The notes under the pieces: generated by a model
What the model saw: the letters and a program-made list of their open reading frames with translations, nothing else
What the model was told of the DNA's origin: nothing
The model's database searches: none
Part shown: positions 26,409 through 37,520 of the stretch, one piece after another
Layout of the letters: each line of letters begins with the position of its first letter
Position numbering within the stretch: the stretch's first letter is position 1
Program-made: the position numbers and the translations under genes
From: Pseudomonas serbica
GTDB taxonomy: Bacteria; Pseudomonadota; Gammaproteobacteria; Pseudomonadales; Pseudomonadaceae
DNA length: 64,000 bases
Assembly (NCBI RefSeq): GCF_028823535.1
Contig: NZ_JAQIYM010000005.1
Location: forward strand, 310,001 to 374,000
Reading direction: 5' to 3'

Positions 26409-26858
26409 TCAATACGCATCATGTCGCGGCAGGCGCTGGGACAATTCGTCCAGCAGCTTCTGCTCGCGCTTGTCTTCCAGCGCCCTTGCTTCGTCCTGGT
26501 AGCGTTGTACCAGTTTGCGCAAACCCTCGACCCGGGCGAACGCCTGTTGCCAGGTATCCCGCGCCTTGTTCAGGTTGTTCTGGTGCCAGGCAAGGCTTTG
26601 CCGCTGTTGATCGATGGCCGTGCCCAATTGCGCGAGAAAGCCCTGGTAGCCCAGCAACCATTGGCCGGACACGCCGGCACTGCCGCGCACGATCCACTGT
26701 TCCTGATAGTCGAGCCGAAAGGCTTCAAGGTCGGCCAGCTTGCTTTCGGCCAGCCGGACCTGGCCCTGGAAGTGCCCCAAACGCTGGACCGCGGTTTTCT
26801 CGGCCTTCTCGGCCATTTCCACCACGGGGGCCAGGCGGCCCGCCCGACTCTGGGCCAT
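26409..26858 (-). CDS. fliJ: Flagellar export chaperone FliJ
   Basis: A 149-residue, almost entirely helical coiled-coil protein (MAQSRAGRLAPVVEMAEKAEKT...) that binds the FliI ATPase ring and escorts substrate-free chaperones. It is the last gene of the fliEFGHIJ operon, six bases after fliI. Sequence conservation is low, as is usual for FliJ; position and coiled-coil pattern carry the assignment. The BIME array begins about 55 bases downstream. Confidence 0.93.
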   Translation of the reverse strand: MAQSRAGRLAPVVEMAEKAEKTAVQRLGHFQGQVRLAESKLADLEAFRLDYQEQWIVRGSAGVSGQWLLGYQGFLAQLGTAIDQQRQSLAWHQNNLNKARDTWQQAFARVEGLRKLVQRYQDEARALEDKREQKLLDELSQRLPRHDAY

Positions 26859-26864
26859 GACCGG

Positions 26865-28223
26865 TTAACCGCCCGCCGCGGGCGCGAAGATCGAAGCGAG
26901 GTACGCTTCGCTTTCGCCCAGGCTGATGCTGTCGTTGAGGCCCTGGCGCAGGTATTTGACCAGCTGCGGCTGCAGGGAAATTGCCAGGTCGGTCTCGCGG
27001 TCGCCGCCGGCGACGTAGGCGCCGACGCTGATCAGGTCGCGGCTCTGCTGATAGCGCGACCACAACTGCTTGAAGTACTGCGCCCGGGCCATGTGTTCGG
27101 GCGACACCACCGCCGGCATGACCCGGCTGATGGAGGCCTCGATATCGATAGCCGGGTAATGGCCCTCCTCGGCCAGGCGCCGCGACAGCACGATGTGCCC
27201 GTCGAGCACGCCCCGCGCCGAGTCGGCGATCGGGTCCTGCTGATCGTCACCTTCGGACAGTACGGTATAGAACGCCGTGATCGAACCACCGCCCTTCTCG
27301 GCATTGCCGGCGCGCTCCACCAGCTTCGGCAACTTGGCGAACACCGAGGGCGGATAACCCTTGGTCGCCGGTGGCTCGCCGATGGCCAGGGCGATTTCCC
27401 GTTGGGCCTGGGCGAAACGTGTCAACGAATCCATCAGCAGCAGGACGTTCTTGCCCTTGTCGCGGAAATACTCGGCGATTCGCGTGCAATACATGGCGGC
27501 GCGCAGACGCATCAGCGGCGCATCGTCCGCGGGCGATGCCACCACCACCGAACGCTTGAGCCCTTCTTCACCGAGGATGTGCTCGATGAACTCCTTGACC
27601 TCACGCCCCCGCTCGCCGATCAGGCCGACGACGATGATGTCGGCCTCGGTAAAGCGCGTCATCATGCCCAGCAGCACGGATTTACCGACGCCGGTACCGG
27701 CGAACAGACCGAGTCGCTGACCGCGCCCGACCGTCAACATGCCGTTGATGCAACGAATGCCCACGTCCAGCGGCTCGCTGATCGGTTCGCGCTTGAGCGG
27801 GTTGATGGTCGGGCCATCCATCGGCACCCAGTCCTCGGCCTTCATCCCGCCCTTGCCGTCCAGCGCACGACCGGCACCATCGAGCACGCGCCCGAGCATG
27901 CTCATGCCCATCGGCAAGCGGCCGCTGTCTGAGAGGGGAACCACCCGGGCACCGGGGGCGATACCGGCCACGCTGCCGACCGGCATCAAGAACACCTTGC
28001 TGCCGGAAAAGCCCATGACTTCGGCTTCGACCTGCACCGGGTGGTAGCTGTCATCGTTGATGACCATGCAGCGACTGCCCATGGCCGCGCGCAAGCCCTC
28101 GGCTTCGAGGGTCAGGCCGACCATGCGCAGCAGGCGACCTTCGAGGATCGGCGCGCCAGCCAGGGTCGTGGCCTCGGCGTAACTGCCCAGGCGCTTGGCG
28201 AAACTGGTGCGTTCAAGGCGCAT
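26865..28223 (-). CDS. fliI: Flagellum-specific export ATPase FliI
   Basis: A 452-residue F1-type ATPase that powers flagellar protein export. Walker A is [15 protein letters not shown], Walker B is [15 protein letters not shown], and the ERGREVKEF and [17 protein letters not shown] segments are family hallmarks. It overlaps fliH by 11 bases and is followed closely by fliJ. Confidence 0.97.
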   Translation of the reverse strand: MRLERTSFAKRLGSYAEATTLAGAPILEGRLLRMVGLTLEAEGLRAAMGSRCMVINDDSYHPVQVEAEVMGFSGSKVFLMPVGSVAGIAPGARVVPLSDSGRLPMGMSMLGRVLDGAGRALDGKGGMKAEDWVPMDGPTINPLKREPISEPLDVGIRCINGMLTVGRGQRLGLFAGTGVGKSVLLGMMTRFTEADIIVVGLIGERGREVKEFIEHILGEEGLKRSVVVASPADDAPLMRLRAAMYCTRIAEYFRDKGKNVLLLMDSLTRFAQAQREIALAIGEPPATKGYPPSVFAKLPKLVERAGNAEKGGGSITAFYTVLSEGDDQQDPIADSARGVLDGHIVLSRRLAEEGHYPAIDIEASISRVMPAVVSPEHMARAQYFKQLWSRYQQSRDLISVGAYVAGGDRETDLAISLQPQLVKYLRQGLNDSISLGESEAYLASIFAPAAGG

Positions 28224-28995
28224 CGGGGGCAGCCATTGGTTTGTCGCCGACGGGCAGCTCCAGGCTCAGATCCGCCGCGGCCGGGTGCAAGGCCTGCTCG
28301 TGAAGCTGGTCGAACAGCTTGTCCATCACGCGCGCTACACGGGTTTCCACCGTGGCATCGATACGGCTGTGTTCGGTTTCAACCCGGCAACCACCGGGCA
28401 ACAGCGCCTCGTCCTCGACGATGCGCCAGGTTTCCTCATGGCGCTCGCGCAGGGCTTTGACCTGCGCGAAATCCTGCGGATTGATGTACAGCCGCACGTT
28501 GTCGACGCCCAACGGCAACAGCTTGAGGGCCTCGCGCATGACGTGTTCGATCTGCGACGAGTCCATGACCAGTTCGCGCTGGATCACCTGCCGGGTCATG
28601 TGCCGCACCAGCTCGACCAGGGACTTTTCAATCTGGGTGTCCTGTTCGGCGATGGGCTCGAACAGATGCGCCATTATTTTTTCAAGCCCGGCGATCTTCG
28701 CCGCCAAGGCCACTTCCGCTTCCTGGCGAACCTTGAGCGTGGTGCTATGGAAGCCTTCTTTCTCACCCACCGCGAAACCTTCGTTGTAGGCTTCCTGGCG
28801 AATGCTCTCGAGCTCTTCGAGGGTCAGTGGCTGGACTTCCTCCAGCGGCACTTCCTCCATTTGCGGCGGCTCGGGTTCGGGCTCAGGCTCAGGCTCGGGG
28901 GCCGGCGGATCGAAGCTGGGCAGCGCCCAGGATTCGAAACCACCGACATCCCGGGCCCGGATCAGGTCAGAGGGTTGCTCATCGTTCTTGGCCAT
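28213..28995 (-). CDS. fliH: Flagellar export regulator FliH
   Basis: A 260-residue FliH, the negative regulator and C-ring tether of FliI. A Pro/Glu-rich stretch of alternating PEPEPEPE (about residues 33-46) precedes the helical stalk and the C-terminal FliI-binding domain ([18 protein letters not shown] onwards). The long acidic N-terminal extension is usual in Pseudomonas. The gene starts 4 bases after fliG and overlaps fliI. Confidence 0.95.
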   Translation of the reverse strand: MAKNDEQPSDLIRARDVGGFESWALPSFDPPAPEPEPEPEPEPPQMEEVPLEEVQPLTLEELESIRQEAYNEGFAVGEKEGFHSTTLKVRQEAEVALAAKIAGLEKIMAHLFEPIAEQDTQIEKSLVELVRHMTRQVIQRELVMDSSQIEHVMREALKLLPLGVDNVRLYINPQDFAQVKALRERHEETWRIVEDEALLPGGCRVETEHSRIDATVETRVARVMDKLFDQLHEQALHPAAADLSLELPVGDKPMAAPDAP

Positions 28996-28999
28996 GGGG

Positions 29000-30019
29000 T
29001 CAGATCATTTCCTCGCCGCCCTTGCCGCCGAGCACGATTTCGCCCGCTTCGGCCATGCGACGGGCGATGGTGAGGATTTCCTTCTGAGCGGTTTCCACAT
29101 CGCTGACGCGCACCGGGCCCTTGGCCTCGAGATCGTCGCGCAACAGTTCGGCCGCACGCTTGGACATGTTCTTGAAGATCTTCTCCTTGACGTTTTCGTC
29201 CGAGCCCTTGAGGGCCAGCACCAGTACGTCGGAGGACACTTCACGCAGCAACGCCTGGATGCCGCGATCGTCGACATCGGCCAGGTTGTTGAACACGAAC
29301 ATGAGGTCTTCGATCTGACCGGACAGGTCTTCGTCGACTTCGCGGATCGAGTCCATGAGCTGGCCTTCGATCGAGCTGTCGAGGAAGTTCATGATGTCTG
29401 CCGCGCGCTTGATCCCGCCCAGGGTGGTGCGCGAAGCATTGGAGTTGCCGGAGAATTGCTTCTCGAGAATCTGGTTGAGCTCCTTGAGGGCCGCCGGCTG
29501 CACGGTGTTCAGTGAGGACACCCGCAGGATGATGTCCAGGCGCACCTTGTGGTCGAAATTGCCCAGCACTTCACCGGCCTGATCCGGGTCGAGATACGCC
29601 ACCACGATTGCCTGGATCTGCGGGTGCTCGTAGCGAATCACGTCGGCGACCGCGCGCGGCTCCATCCACTTCAGGCTGTCGAGGCCGCTGGTATTGCCGC
29701 CCAGCAGGATGCGATCGATCAGGCCGTTGGCCTTGTCCTCGCCCAGTGCCTGGGTGAGCATCTTGCGCACGTAATCGTCGGAACCCACGCCCAGGCTGGT
29801 CTGGTCGCCGACGATGTCGACGAACTCGCTCATCACCTGCTCGACCTGCTCGCGGTGCACGTTACCCATCTGCGCCATGGCCACGCCGACACGCTGGACC
29901 TCTTTGGGCCCCATGTGGCGCAGCACCTGGGCGGCATCGGTCGAGCCCAGCGACAGCAGCAGGATCGCGGCTTTGTCGACCTTGCTCAGTTTGGCGGCAA
30001 TGGCTCGGTTATCACTCAT
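29000..30019 (-). CDS. fliG: Flagellar motor switch protein FliG
   Basis: A 339-residue FliG, the C-ring protein that contacts the stator and MS ring. The armadillo-like middle and C-terminal domains carry the EHPQ-type motif (YEHPQIQAIVVAYLDPDQAGEVL) and the torque-helix region (ALKGSDENVKEKIFKNMSKRAAELLRDDLE) with conserved charged residues. It overlaps the fliF stop by eight bases, suggesting coupled translation. Confidence 0.97.
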   Translation of the reverse strand: MSDNRAIAAKLSKVDKAAILLLSLGSTDAAQVLRHMGPKEVQRVGVAMAQMGNVHREQVEQVMSEFVDIVGDQTSLGVGSDDYVRKMLTQALGEDKANGLIDRILLGGNTSGLDSLKWMEPRAVADVIRYEHPQIQAIVVAYLDPDQAGEVLGNFDHKVRLDIILRVSSLNTVQPAALKELNQILEKQFSGNSNASRTTLGGIKRAADIMNFLDSSIEGQLMDSIREVDEDLSGQIEDLMFVFNNLADVDDRGIQALLREVSSDVLVLALKGSDENVKEKIFKNMSKRAAELLRDDLEAKGPVRVSDVETAQKEILTIARRMAEAGEIVLGGKGGEEMI

Positions 30020-31799
30020 CTGCGTTAATCCACTCTTTCACGACCTGGGCAACACGACCCGGGTCTTCTGCCACCAGACTCTTGATTGCGTTCAACTGTG
30101 CGTCATAGCCTTCGCTCGGGCTCGGCAGCAGGATGCTGGTCGGGCCGCCAAGGCTGATACGGTCGTTGGCCAGCTCGCCATCGAGGCCGCCCATGCCACC
30201 GAGCTCGACGTCGCTGCCGATGCCCGCCAACTGCTTGCCCTTGCCGCCACCGGTGATGTTGTTGAGCACCGGGCGCAACACGCCGAACACCAGCACCAGA
30301 ATGAACAGGACGCCCAACAGCTGCTTGATGACGTCCCAGAACCACGGCTGGGAGTAGAACGGAATATCGGCAATCACTTCGCCACGTTCGGCGGAGAACG
30401 GCATGTTGATCACGCTGACGCTGTCGCCCCGGCTGGCGTCGAAACCGACTGCATCCTGGACCAGCCGAGTGAAACGGGCCAATTCGTCGGCGCTCCACGG
30501 CGCACGGGTGGTTTCACCGTTGGCCGGGTTGATCTTGACCTGGTCATCGACCACCACCGAGACCGACAGGCGATTCAATCGGCCCTGCTGTTGCCTGGTA
30601 TGGCTGATAGAGCGGTCGAGCTCGAAGTTCTTGGTCGATTGCGAACGTTTGTCCGCCGGATATGGCGCGAGCATTGGCTGGCCGGTGGTCGGGTCCATGA
30701 CCTGCTGGCCGTTGGCATCGAGCAGAGGCTGGCCAGGCTGCACCATGCCGGCCGCCGCGGTGGCGCCACCGGTGGTTTGCGGTGCCGAGGCTGGCGACGG
30801 TGGCTGGTTGCTCAGGGCACCCGGCACACCTTGCGGGCCGTTGCTGGCGGTACGTTGCTCGTTGACCGACTGCTCGCTGCGCAACGCCGGCTGGTCCGGA
30901 TTGAATTGCTCGGAGGTGGACTCGACGGCGCTGAAGTCGACATCGGCCGAGACTTCGGCCTTGTAGCGGTCGTTACCCAGCACCGGTTGCAGGATGTTGT
31001 GCACGCGCTGGGTGAGCATGCTCTCCATGCGGCGGCTGTAGTCGAATTGCTTGCCGGCCATGGTCAGTTCGGAGTTTTCCGCCTGATCGGAGAGCAGGTT
31101 GCCTTTCTGGTCGACCACGGTGATCTGCGACTTGCTGAGTTCGGGCACACTGGTCGCCACCAGATTGACGATGGCCACGACCTGGCCCGGCTCCAGCGAA
31201 CGCCCGGAGTACAGCTCGACCAGCACCGAAGCGCTCGGCTTGCGCTCGTCACGCACGAACACCGAACTTTTCGGGATCGCCAGGTGCACCCGGGCACCCT
31301 TGACGTTGTTCAGGCTGGAAATGGTCCGCGCCAACTCGCCTTCAAGGCCGCGACGATAACGGGTCGCTTCCATGAACTGGCTGGTACCCAGGCCCTGTTC
31401 CTTGTCGAGGATTTCAAAACCGATGTTGCCATCGCTGGGCGTGACACCCGCGCCCGCGAGCTTGAGACGTGCACGGGACAGGTCTTCGGCCTTGACCAGC
31501 AAGGCACCGGAATTGGGTTCGACGCTATAGGCAATATCGGCGGCCGCCAGGGTATCCATCACCTGCTTGGCGTCCATGCCGGCCAGGCTGCCGTACAGCG
31601 GACGGTAGTCCGGCTGCTGGGACCACAACACCACGGCAAAGCCAATCGCCACGCTCGCGGCCAGGCCGACCATCAGGCCCACCTGGCGCAGCATGGTCAT
31701 CTCGGAGAGGTTTTCCAGGAAGGACAACCCGAACAGCGGCGGTTTGCCGTCTACGGAGTTGGCCTTGGCCGGAACCTTGTCAGCGATTGCATCTGCCAT
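30012..31799 (-). CDS. fliF: Flagellar MS-ring protein FliF
   Basis: A 595-residue FliF with two membrane segments (about residues 38-58 and 455-475) bounding a large periplasmic region of ring-building motifs (YSVEPNSGALLVKAEDLSRARLKLAGAG; TRYRRGLEGELARTISSL). The C-terminal cytoplasmic tail (about 560-595, AEDPGRVAQVVKEWI) is the FliG-binding helix. It follows fliE by 15 bases. Confidence 0.97.
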   Translation of the reverse strand: MADAIADKVPAKANSVDGKPPLFGLSFLENLSEMTMLRQVGLMVGLAASVAIGFAVVLWSQQPDYRPLYGSLAGMDAKQVMDTLAAADIAYSVEPNSGALLVKAEDLSRARLKLAGAGVTPSDGNIGFEILDKEQGLGTSQFMEATRYRRGLEGELARTISSLNNVKGARVHLAIPKSSVFVRDERKPSASVLVELYSGRSLEPGQVVAIVNLVATSVPELSKSQITVVDQKGNLLSDQAENSELTMAGKQFDYSRRMESMLTQRVHNILQPVLGNDRYKAEVSADVDFSAVESTSEQFNPDQPALRSEQSVNEQRTASNGPQGVPGALSNQPPSPASAPQTTGGATAAAGMVQPGQPLLDANGQQVMDPTTGQPMLAPYPADKRSQSTKNFELDRSISHTRQQQGRLNRLSVSVVVDDQVKINPANGETTRAPWSADELARFTRLVQDAVGFDASRGDSVSVINMPFSAERGEVIADIPFYSQPWFWDVIKQLLGVLFILVLVFGVLRPVLNNITGGGKGKQLAGIGSDVELGGMGGLDGELANDRISLGGPTSILLPSPSEGYDAQLNAIKSLVAEDPGRVAQVVKEWINADE

Positions 31800-31814
31800 G
31801 ACTCAATCTCGTCC

Positions 31815-32144
31815 TTAAACCGGCATCTGCATGATGTCTTGGTAAGCCTGAACCAGCTTGTTGCGCACCTGGGTCAATGCCTGGAACGACACGCTGGCCT
31901 TCTGCGAGGAAATCATCACGTCCGTCAGGTCGACGCCGCTCTTGCCGATCTCGAAGGCGTTGGCCAGGGCCGTGGAAGCCTGCTGGGTGTCGTTGACCTT
32001 GTTGACGGCCTGACCGAGCATGTCGGAAAAGCTGCTGCCATTCAGTTCAGGGACGGCGGCAGTCGATTTCGGCGCAGACATGGCGTCCATTTGCATGGCG
32101 CGCATATCCAGCATCAACCGATTGAATTCAATACCTTGGCTCAT
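31815..32144 (-). CDS. fliE: Flagellar hook-basal body adaptor FliE
   Basis: A 109-residue FliE, the adaptor between the MS ring and the rod and one of the first proteins exported. The ATG at 32142-32144 ([22 protein letters not shown]) is chosen because it matches the family start; a longer in-frame frame to 32204 is not supported. The C-terminal half ([40 protein letters not shown]) is strongly conserved. It opens the fliEFGHIJ operon. Confidence 0.96.
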   Translation of the reverse strand: MSQGIEFNRLMLDMRAMQMDAMSAPKSTAAVPELNGSSFSDMLGQAVNKVNDTQQASTALANAFEIGKSGVDLTDVMISSQKASVSFQALTQVRNKLVQAYQDIMQMPV

Positions 32145-32224
32145 GGTTTCTCTCTTTGAAAACGAGCTACGTCGCTGGCGGCCCGCAATTTTTTTGACGC
32201 TCACTCAGCGGGTAACGAGGTGTT

Positions 32225-32240
32225 AGCAACAAGGGTGCCA
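32225..32240 (-). promoter_or_regulatory. Sigma54 promoter of the fliEFGHIJ operon
   Basis: The minus strand reads TGGCACC-CTTG-TTGCT, an essentially perfect sigma54 element with GG-N10-GC spacing. It lies 80 bases upstream of fliE and just after the fleR stop codon. Confidence 0.92.
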
Positions 32241-32261
32241 GCTCGGCGGATACGCGCCGAA

Positions 32262-33653
32262 TCAGGTCGCAAACAAATACGCTTCCACGTCCATCCCGGC
32301 ATCGCGCATCTGCGCCAGCTTGTAGCGCAAGGTGCGCGGGCTGATGCCCAGGCGCTCGGCGGCCTCTTTGCGGCGGCCGCGCTCGGTGCGCAGGGTGTCG
32401 ATGATCATCTGGAATTCACGCCGGCGCAGGTCATCGCCCAGCGCCCCGGCAGATTCGACCTCGACCTCGACCTCCACCGCCCTCGCAGGCGCTGGCGCCA
32501 ACGCCGGCAGCGGTGCGCAGGCAACCGGCCCGGCGAGACAGAAATCCTGGGGTTGAATCAGGCCACCTTGCTGCAGGATCAATGCGCGCTGAATCGCGTT
32601 ATCCAGTTCACGCACATTGCCCGGCCACGGATAGCCGATCAGGCAGGCTTGCGCCTCGGGCGACAACCTCGCCGCGGCATGCTTCATTTTATTGACGTGC
32701 TTGGCCAGCAGGCGCTCGGCCAGGGGCAGGATATCGGCAGTGCGCTCGCGCAACGGCCGCCAGGCCAGCGGGAATACGGACAGGCGATAGTACAGGTCTT
32801 CACGGAAACGCCCCGCCGCCACTTCCCCGGCCAGGTCCCGGTTGGTGGTCGCGACCACGCGGATATCCAGCGCTATCGGCTTGCGCGCTCCGACTCGCTC
32901 GACCTCGCGTTCCTGCAGCACCCGCAGCAGCTTGGCTTGCAGCCCCAGGGGCATTTCGGAAATTTCATCGAGCAGGATCGTCCCGCCATCAGCCTGTTCG
33001 AACTTGCCGGCCTGCGCCGCGATAGCCCCGGTGAACGAGCCCTTTTCGTGGCCGAAGAGCGTGGCCTCCAGCATGTTGTCGGGAATTGCCGCGCAGTTGA
33101 TCGCAATGAACGGCTGACTGGCGCGATGAGAGTGCTGGTGAATGTAGCGCGCCAGCACTTCCTTGCCGGTGCCGGATTCACCGGAGATCAGCACCGTGGA
33201 ATCACTGCGCGCCACGCGCGCGGCCAGCTCCAGCAACTGTGCACTGGCCGGTTCGAACGCCACCGGTCCTTCATGGTCGCTGCTGCCGACATTGCCCAGC
33301 GCATGCCGCGCGACCAGCTCGAGCAGCGCCTTGGGCTCGAACGGCTTGACCAGGTAATCTGCAGCCCCCTGACGCATCGCATCGACCGCCCGCTCGACTG
33401 CACCGTGGGCCGTCATCAGCAGCACCGGCAATTGCGGCTGTCGCGCCCGCAGCAAAGCGAGCAGTTGGTGACCGTCCATGCCCGGCATGTTGACGTCGCT
33501 GACCACCAGGCTGAACGCCTCGGCCGCCGCGGCCTCCAGGGCTTCCTGCGCCGAGGCCACGGCCTTGTAATCGTGACCGGCAAGCAACAGCGTGTCAGCC
33601 AGCGCTTCACGCAACGCGCGGTCATCCTCGACCAGTAGAACCTTGATGGCCAT
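32262..33653 (-). CDS. fleR: Sigma54-dependent flagellar response regulator FleR
   Basis: A 463-residue NtrC-type activator: receiver (phosphoacceptor D53 in VVSDVNMPG), AAA+ domain with Walker A GESGTGKE and the sigma54-contact loop as GSFTGA (the serine variant is usual for FleR), and a Fis-type HTH near the C-terminus (AAERLGISPRTLRYKL). It activates class III genes in P. aeruginosa (hook, rod and flgKL-type operons). I choose the ATG at 33651-33653 (MAIKVLLVEDD); a GTG three codons earlier overlapping the fleS stop is an alternative. Confidence 0.95.
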   Translation of the reverse strand: MAIKVLLVEDDRALREALADTLLLAGHDYKAVASAQEALEAAAAEAFSLVVSDVNMPGMDGHQLLALLRARQPQLPVLLMTAHGAVERAVDAMRQGAADYLVKPFEPKALLELVARHALGNVGSSDHEGPVAFEPASAQLLELAARVARSDSTVLISGESGTGKEVLARYIHQHSHRASQPFIAINCAAIPDNMLEATLFGHEKGSFTGAIAAQAGKFEQADGGTILLDEISEMPLGLQAKLLRVLQEREVERVGARKPIALDIRVVATTNRDLAGEVAAGRFREDLYYRLSVFPLAWRPLRERTADILPLAERLLAKHVNKMKHAAARLSPEAQACLIGYPWPGNVRELDNAIQRALILQQGGLIQPQDFCLAGPVACAPLPALAPAPARAVEVEVEVESAGALGDDLRRREFQMIIDTLRTERGRRKEAAERLGISPRTLRYKLAQMRDAGMDVEAYLFAT

Positions 33654-33658
33654 GAGTT

Positions 33659-34894
33659 TCACTCCACTCCCCGGGCGCTGCTTTTTTCACTGAGAAAAAG
33701 CGGTAGAAACACCTGCGCACAGGTGCCACGACCGATACGCGAGCGCAAACGCAACTCGCCCTGATGGGCCCTGGCGACAGCGTGGACCACGGTCAGGCCG
33801 AGGCCGGTGCCGGTAGGCTTGGTGGTAAAGAAGGGTTCACCCAGACGCGCCAGCACAGCGCCGTCGATACCGCTGCCGCTATCGCTGACGCACAATCGCA
33901 GGTTGTTTCCACGGGTGTAGAGATGCACCTTCAAGCGCACCTCACCGGCACTGGCCTGGATGGCATTCTCGATCAGATTGAGGACCGCGCCGACCAGGGT
34001 GTCGCGATTGCACAGCAATTCGCCGGCATGACTGTCGCATTGCCAGCGAATCGGCAGGTCCTGCACGTGCGCCAGCGCCGCCGCCTGCAGTGATTGCATC
34101 AGCTGCGCCGGGGTTACTCGGTCGGTCAATGGCAGCTCGCCGCGGGCAAACACCAACATGTCGCGCACCTGATGTTCCAGCTCGTGCAAGCGCTCCTTGA
34201 GTCGTCCGGCGAAACGTTGCTGGGTGTCTACTGGCAGCGCTTGCTCGGTCAAGTGACTGGCGTAGAGCAAGGCCGCGGATAACGGCGTGCGGATCTGATG
34301 CGCCAGCGACGCCACCATGCGCCCCAGAGAAGACAAGCGCTCGTGGCGCGCCAGCTGATCCTGCAGATGACGGGTTTCGGTCAGGTCGTTGAGCAGCACC
34401 AGTTGCCCGGGCTCGGCATCCAGTGAACGCGTGGCAATCGACAGGCGCCGACCATCCTTGAGGGAGACTTCATGACCGTCGTCTTCACGGGGCGCAAAGC
34501 AACGGGCGATCACCTGGCGCCACAGCTCACCTTCAAGGGGCAAGCCGAGCAGTTCGCATGCCGCCGGGTTGGCTTCGCGCACGATGCCCTGGCCGTCGAT
34601 GACGATGACGCCACCGGGCAGGAGGTCGAGCAGATGTTGCAGGCGATTGGCCAGGCGCTCTTTCTCCGCCAGCTCCTGCATGCGCTGGGCGCTGACCACC
34701 GCCAACTCGCCCTTGAGCTCGGTGACCCGGGCTTCGAGCATGCTGTAGGAGTTGGTCAGCTGGCTCGACATCTGGTTGAACAGGGCAAACGCCTGCTCGA
34801 GGCCAAGCCGGCTCGCCTGCTCTACGGACGACGACTGCCCCAGGGCATCCCCCAGGGTATCTGGAACAGGAGACATTGAGGCGGCTTGGGGCAT
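33659..34894 (-). CDS. fleS: Flagellar two-component sensor kinase FleS
   Basis: A 411-residue soluble histidine kinase with no membrane segment, as in P. aeruginosa. A helical N-terminus precedes a PAS domain (about 85-175, LLPGGVIVIDGQGIVREANPAA). The HisKA box has H199 in SLAHQIRTPL, and the HATPase_c domain has LIENAIQA (N box) and DSGSGIDGA (G1). It phosphorylates FleR, encoded immediately downstream. A sigma54 promoter lies 56 bases upstream, consistent with FleQ control. Confidence 0.95.
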   Translation of the reverse strand: MPQAASMSPVPDTLGDALGQSSSVEQASRLGLEQAFALFNQMSSQLTNSYSMLEARVTELKGELAVVSAQRMQELAEKERLANRLQHLLDLLPGGVIVIDGQGIVREANPAACELLGLPLEGELWRQVIARCFAPREDDGHEVSLKDGRRLSIATRSLDAEPGQLVLLNDLTETRHLQDQLARHERLSSLGRMVASLAHQIRTPLSAALLYASHLTEQALPVDTQQRFAGRLKERLHELEHQVRDMLVFARGELPLTDRVTPAQLMQSLQAAALAHVQDLPIRWQCDSHAGELLCNRDTLVGAVLNLIENAIQASAGEVRLKVHLYTRGNNLRLCVSDSGSGIDGAVLARLGEPFFTTKPTGTGLGLTVVHAVARAHQGELRLRSRIGRGTCAQVFLPLFLSEKSSARGVE

Positions 34895-34949
34895 GATGTG
34901 CTCTCTCGCTTGGCTGACCGTCAGTGAAACGGAACGTTGCGAGGGCTAT

Positions 34950-34965
34950 AGCAATACCCGTGCCT
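34950..34965 (-). promoter_or_regulatory. Sigma54 promoter of fleSR
   Basis: The minus strand reads AGGCACG-GGTA-TTGCT, matching the consensus except for the first base, with GG-N10-GC spacing, 56 bases upstream of fleS. FleQ-sigma54 control of fleSR is established in P. aeruginosa. Confidence 0.9.
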
Positions 34966-35006
34966 AAAAAAAACTGCTTGAAAATGAAGGGGTTGAAAAA
35001 CAGGCG

Positions 35007-36482
<1,476 letters not shown>

Positions 36483-36589
36483 GCAATCGTAACTTCCCTA
36501 GTCAACCCGGTGCCCGAAATGAGTGGGCAAGCTAGACGCTTGCAGACTGGTTAATGCCTGTAGACGCCTGAAATCTGGAAACAGCCACT

Positions 36590-36618
36590 AGTAAAGTCAA
36601 AAAACCGTTCACAGTCAA
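36590..36618 (-). promoter_or_regulatory. Sigma70-type promoter of fleQ
   Basis: On the minus strand TTGACT and TTTACT are separated by 17 bases, about 108 bases upstream of the fleQ start codon. The remainder of the 174-base fliT-fleQ gap shows no other feature. Confidence 0.55.
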
Positions 36619-36656
36619 ATTTATGGCGCAATCCGATTGGATTAAGCAGAAATTAA

Positions 36657-36953
36657 TTAACCAAACAGATGGTAAACCTTTGCCGCGCTCTTCGCTTGGT
36701 TGATCTGCGACATCTCATCAACAATTGCCTGACGCTCGCCCATCGTCACCGTCAATAAATCTTTGTACACCGCCAGCAGGCTTTCCAGATGGGTGCGCAG
36801 CGCTTCTTCGTCGATCGGTGCCTCAGCGAGCACCTCATCGACGCACTCACGGCAGGCCGAATCGAGCTCGCCGATTGCATCCCAGTTACGCGCGGCCAGC
36901 GCATCGATCAGCGCTTCGCGTGTTTCTTCGATCCGTTGCAGTGCTTGGCTCAT
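36657..36953 (-). CDS. fliT: FliT/FleP-like flagellar chaperone
   Basis: A 98-residue helical protein (MSQALQRIEETREALIDALAARNWDAIGELD) in the position of P. aeruginosa PA1096 (fleP), after fliS and before fleQ. FliT-type proteins are export chaperones, chiefly for the cap FliD. Sequence identity across the family is low, so the name rests on position, size and helical pattern. The ATG at 36951-36953 is preferred over an upstream extension to 37001 that would enter the fliS end. Confidence 0.8.
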   Translation of the reverse strand: MSQALQRIEETREALIDALAARNWDAIGELDSACRECVDEVLAEAPIDEEALRTHLESLLAVYKDLLTVTMGERQAIVDEMSQINQAKSAAKVYHLFG

Positions 36954-36970
36954 GACGTCATCCTCGGCCC

Positions 36971-37366
36971 TCAGGCCTGTGGGCTTCCAATCGCATCCCA
37001 ACCGCTTTTCAAGGTTTCGAGCAGACCCGATACTTCGTCGATGATGGCTGCATCGTTATTGGCGTTGGCTTCCATCAAGCGGTTGGTCATGTAGACGTAC
37101 AAGGCGTCGAGTTGCTCAATGGACGCCGGATCTTCAGTCTTCTCCGGGTTCAAGCCATCGCGCAGCCCGATCAGGATGTCGGTGGCCTTGCCCAGCATCA
37201 ACCCCTTGAGTGCGATGTCACCCCGCTCCAGCGCGCCCTTGGCCTGCGCCATGCGGTCCAAGCCACCTTCCATCAACATCTGCACCAGGCGATGGGGGCT
37301 GGCTTCAGAGATCTGGGCATGGGAATTGACCTTCTGGTATTGGCGAAGGGCTCTCATGGGGTTCAT
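36971..37366 (-). CDS. fliS: Flagellin export chaperone FliS
   Basis: A 131-residue FliS that binds the C-terminus of flagellin before export. Family motifs are YQKVNSHAQISEASPHRLVQMLMEGGLDRMAQAKGAL near the N-terminus and LDALYVYMTNRLMEAN further on. The ATG at 37364-37366 (MNPMRALRQYQ) is preferred. It follows a strong terminator after fliD, so transcription must either read through or start in the ~100 bases upstream. Confidence 0.94.
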   Translation of the reverse strand: MNPMRALRQYQKVNSHAQISEASPHRLVQMLMEGGLDRMAQAKGALERGDIALKGLMLGKATDILIGLRDGLNPEKTEDPASIEQLDALYVYMTNRLMEANANNDAAIIDEVSGLLETLKSGWDAIGSPQA

Positions 37367-37462
37367 GTTTCTACCTCGTGCAGACAACTACCGAAAAAGG
37401 GAACGCTCTGTTCTTTATGTCGACTGGTCGACAGAAAACTTTAATGCAGGCGTGTCGCTAAC

Positions 37463-37505
37463 GAAAAAACCCAGGCGCGGTCATGACAGCTCGCCTGGGC
37501 TTTTT
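37463..37505 (-). terminator. Rho-independent terminator after fliD
   Basis: Stem CCCAGGCG/CGCCTGGG (37470-37477 and 37492-37499) with a 14-base loop; the minus strand continues into GTTTTTT. An A-run on the other side means it could also work on the plus strand. Confidence 0.8.
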
Positions 37506-37520
37506 CATGAGAGCTGTCGA

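Noticed and set aside
25357..27932. Long reading frames on both strands through the repeat array (up to several hundred codons)
   Set aside because: Most unit lengths are multiples of three, so an open frame is simply copied; the peptides are tandem nonsense and one frame runs antisense into fliJ and fliI.
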